Origin: an uncultured Bacteroidota bacterium
Lineage (GTDB): Bacteria > Bacteroidota > Bacteroidia > Bacteroidales > P3
Assembly: GCA_902766265.1 (NCBI GenBank)
Contig: CACXCY010000149.1
Coordinates: forward strand, 1-6,938
Reading direction: 5' to 3'
DNA length: 6,938 nt
In this document: piece after piece, positions 6,698-6,938 of the stretch
Layout: each line of letters begins with the position of its first letter
Position numbering within the stretch: the stretch's first letter is position 1
The notes under the pieces: generated by a model
What the model was told of the DNA's origin: nothing
Database searches by the model: none
What the model saw: only the letters and a program-made list of their open reading frames with translations
Program-made: the position numbers and the translations under genes

Positions 6698-6797
6698 AAA
6701 TTTTCAACACGCGCCCATTTTATTCAAGAAATTCGCCTCGCATCGGTTTCTGAAACTGGTCGACTTTGTCCTATCCCCTGCCCTTTCCGACAAAAAA

Positions 6798-6828
6798 TTT
6801 GCCAGTTTAAAGAAATGTTGTATATTTG
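6798..6828 (+). promoter_or_regulatory. Bacteroidetes-type promoter for rpsP
   Basis: TTTG at 6798-6801 is followed, after 19 bases, by TATATTTG at 6821-6828. These match the Bacteroidetes -33 (TTTG) and -7 (TAnnTTTG) elements at normal spacing. Transcription would begin near 6833-6836. This leaves an A-rich leader of about 46 bases with two exact AAACAACAA copies (6855-6863, 6867-6875) and no Shine-Dalgarno sequence, as is usual for highly expressed genes in this phylum. Confidence 0.8.
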
Positions 6829-6881
6829 CAACTTGATTTGTCAATACAATCTTTAAACAACAAACTAAACAACAAGCAATT

Positions 6882-6938
6882 ATGCCTACAAGAATTAGAT
6901 TGCAACGTCGTGGAAAGAAAGGTCAGCCCTTCTACCAC
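6882..6938 (+). CDS. rpsP: 30S ribosomal protein S16, N-terminal fragment (cut by window edge)
   Basis: Nineteen codons are visible before the window ends, reading MPTRIRLQRRGKKGQPFYH. This is the conserved S16 opening: a short strand with an IRL..RG.K basic turn, then the PFY(H/Q) start of the next strand. S16 binds 16S rRNA early in assembly of the small subunit. It has its own strong promoter, and an intergenic region of about 230 bases separates it from the LytTR gene, so it is likely transcribed independently. Only the N-terminus is seen, but the match is distinctive. Confidence 0.93.
   Translation, partial: MPTRIRLQRRGKKGQPFYH

Overview
The window looks like chromosomal DNA from a member of the Bacteroidales, and a Prevotella-like genome is plausible. 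Three things support this. The ribosomal protein S16 gene begins with the N-terminus MPTRIRLQRRG. It is preceded by a textbook Bacteroidetes promoter (TTTG, then TATATTTG 19 bases later). Its A-rich leader has no Shine-Dalgarno sequence, and none of the other gene starts has an obvious one either. Assignment below order level is a guess.

Minus strand, positions 5578 down to 1: one run of seven closely spaced genes, read fabH, fabF, fabZ, fabG, fabD, etfB, etfA (etfA is cut by the left edge). Most gaps are 2 to 50 bases; the exception is 138 bases between fabD and etfB. Together the fab products cover malonyl loading (FabD), initiation (FabH), elongation condensation (FabF), ketoreduction (FabG) and dehydration (FabZ). 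All expected catalytic residues are present. The locus has no acyl carrier protein gene and no enoyl reductase gene within the window. It runs directly into both subunits of an electron transfer flavoprotein whose beta subunit resembles the electron-bifurcating type. ETF normally serves acyl-CoA dehydrogenases, so the layout places fatty-acid assembly next to a redox couple acting on the acyl C2=C3 bond.

Positions 5579 to 5747: the divergent intergenic region. It holds a G+C-rich hairpin in the fabH leader and a weak promoter-like element. Plus strand, 5748 to 6653: a membrane-anchored one-component LytTR transcription factor with four predicted transmembrane helices. By position it is a candidate regulator of the fab/etf run.

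Positions 6654 to 6881: an 11-bp tandem repeat directly after the LytTR stop codon, then a clear promoter and leader for rpsP (S16), whose first 19 codons end the window. No tRNA, rRNA, CRISPR, insertion sequence or convincing intrinsic terminator was seen. The most interesting points are the ACP-less fab plus etf arrangement and the helically phased GTTAG repeats beside a LytTR gene. Both are hypotheses drawn from context.
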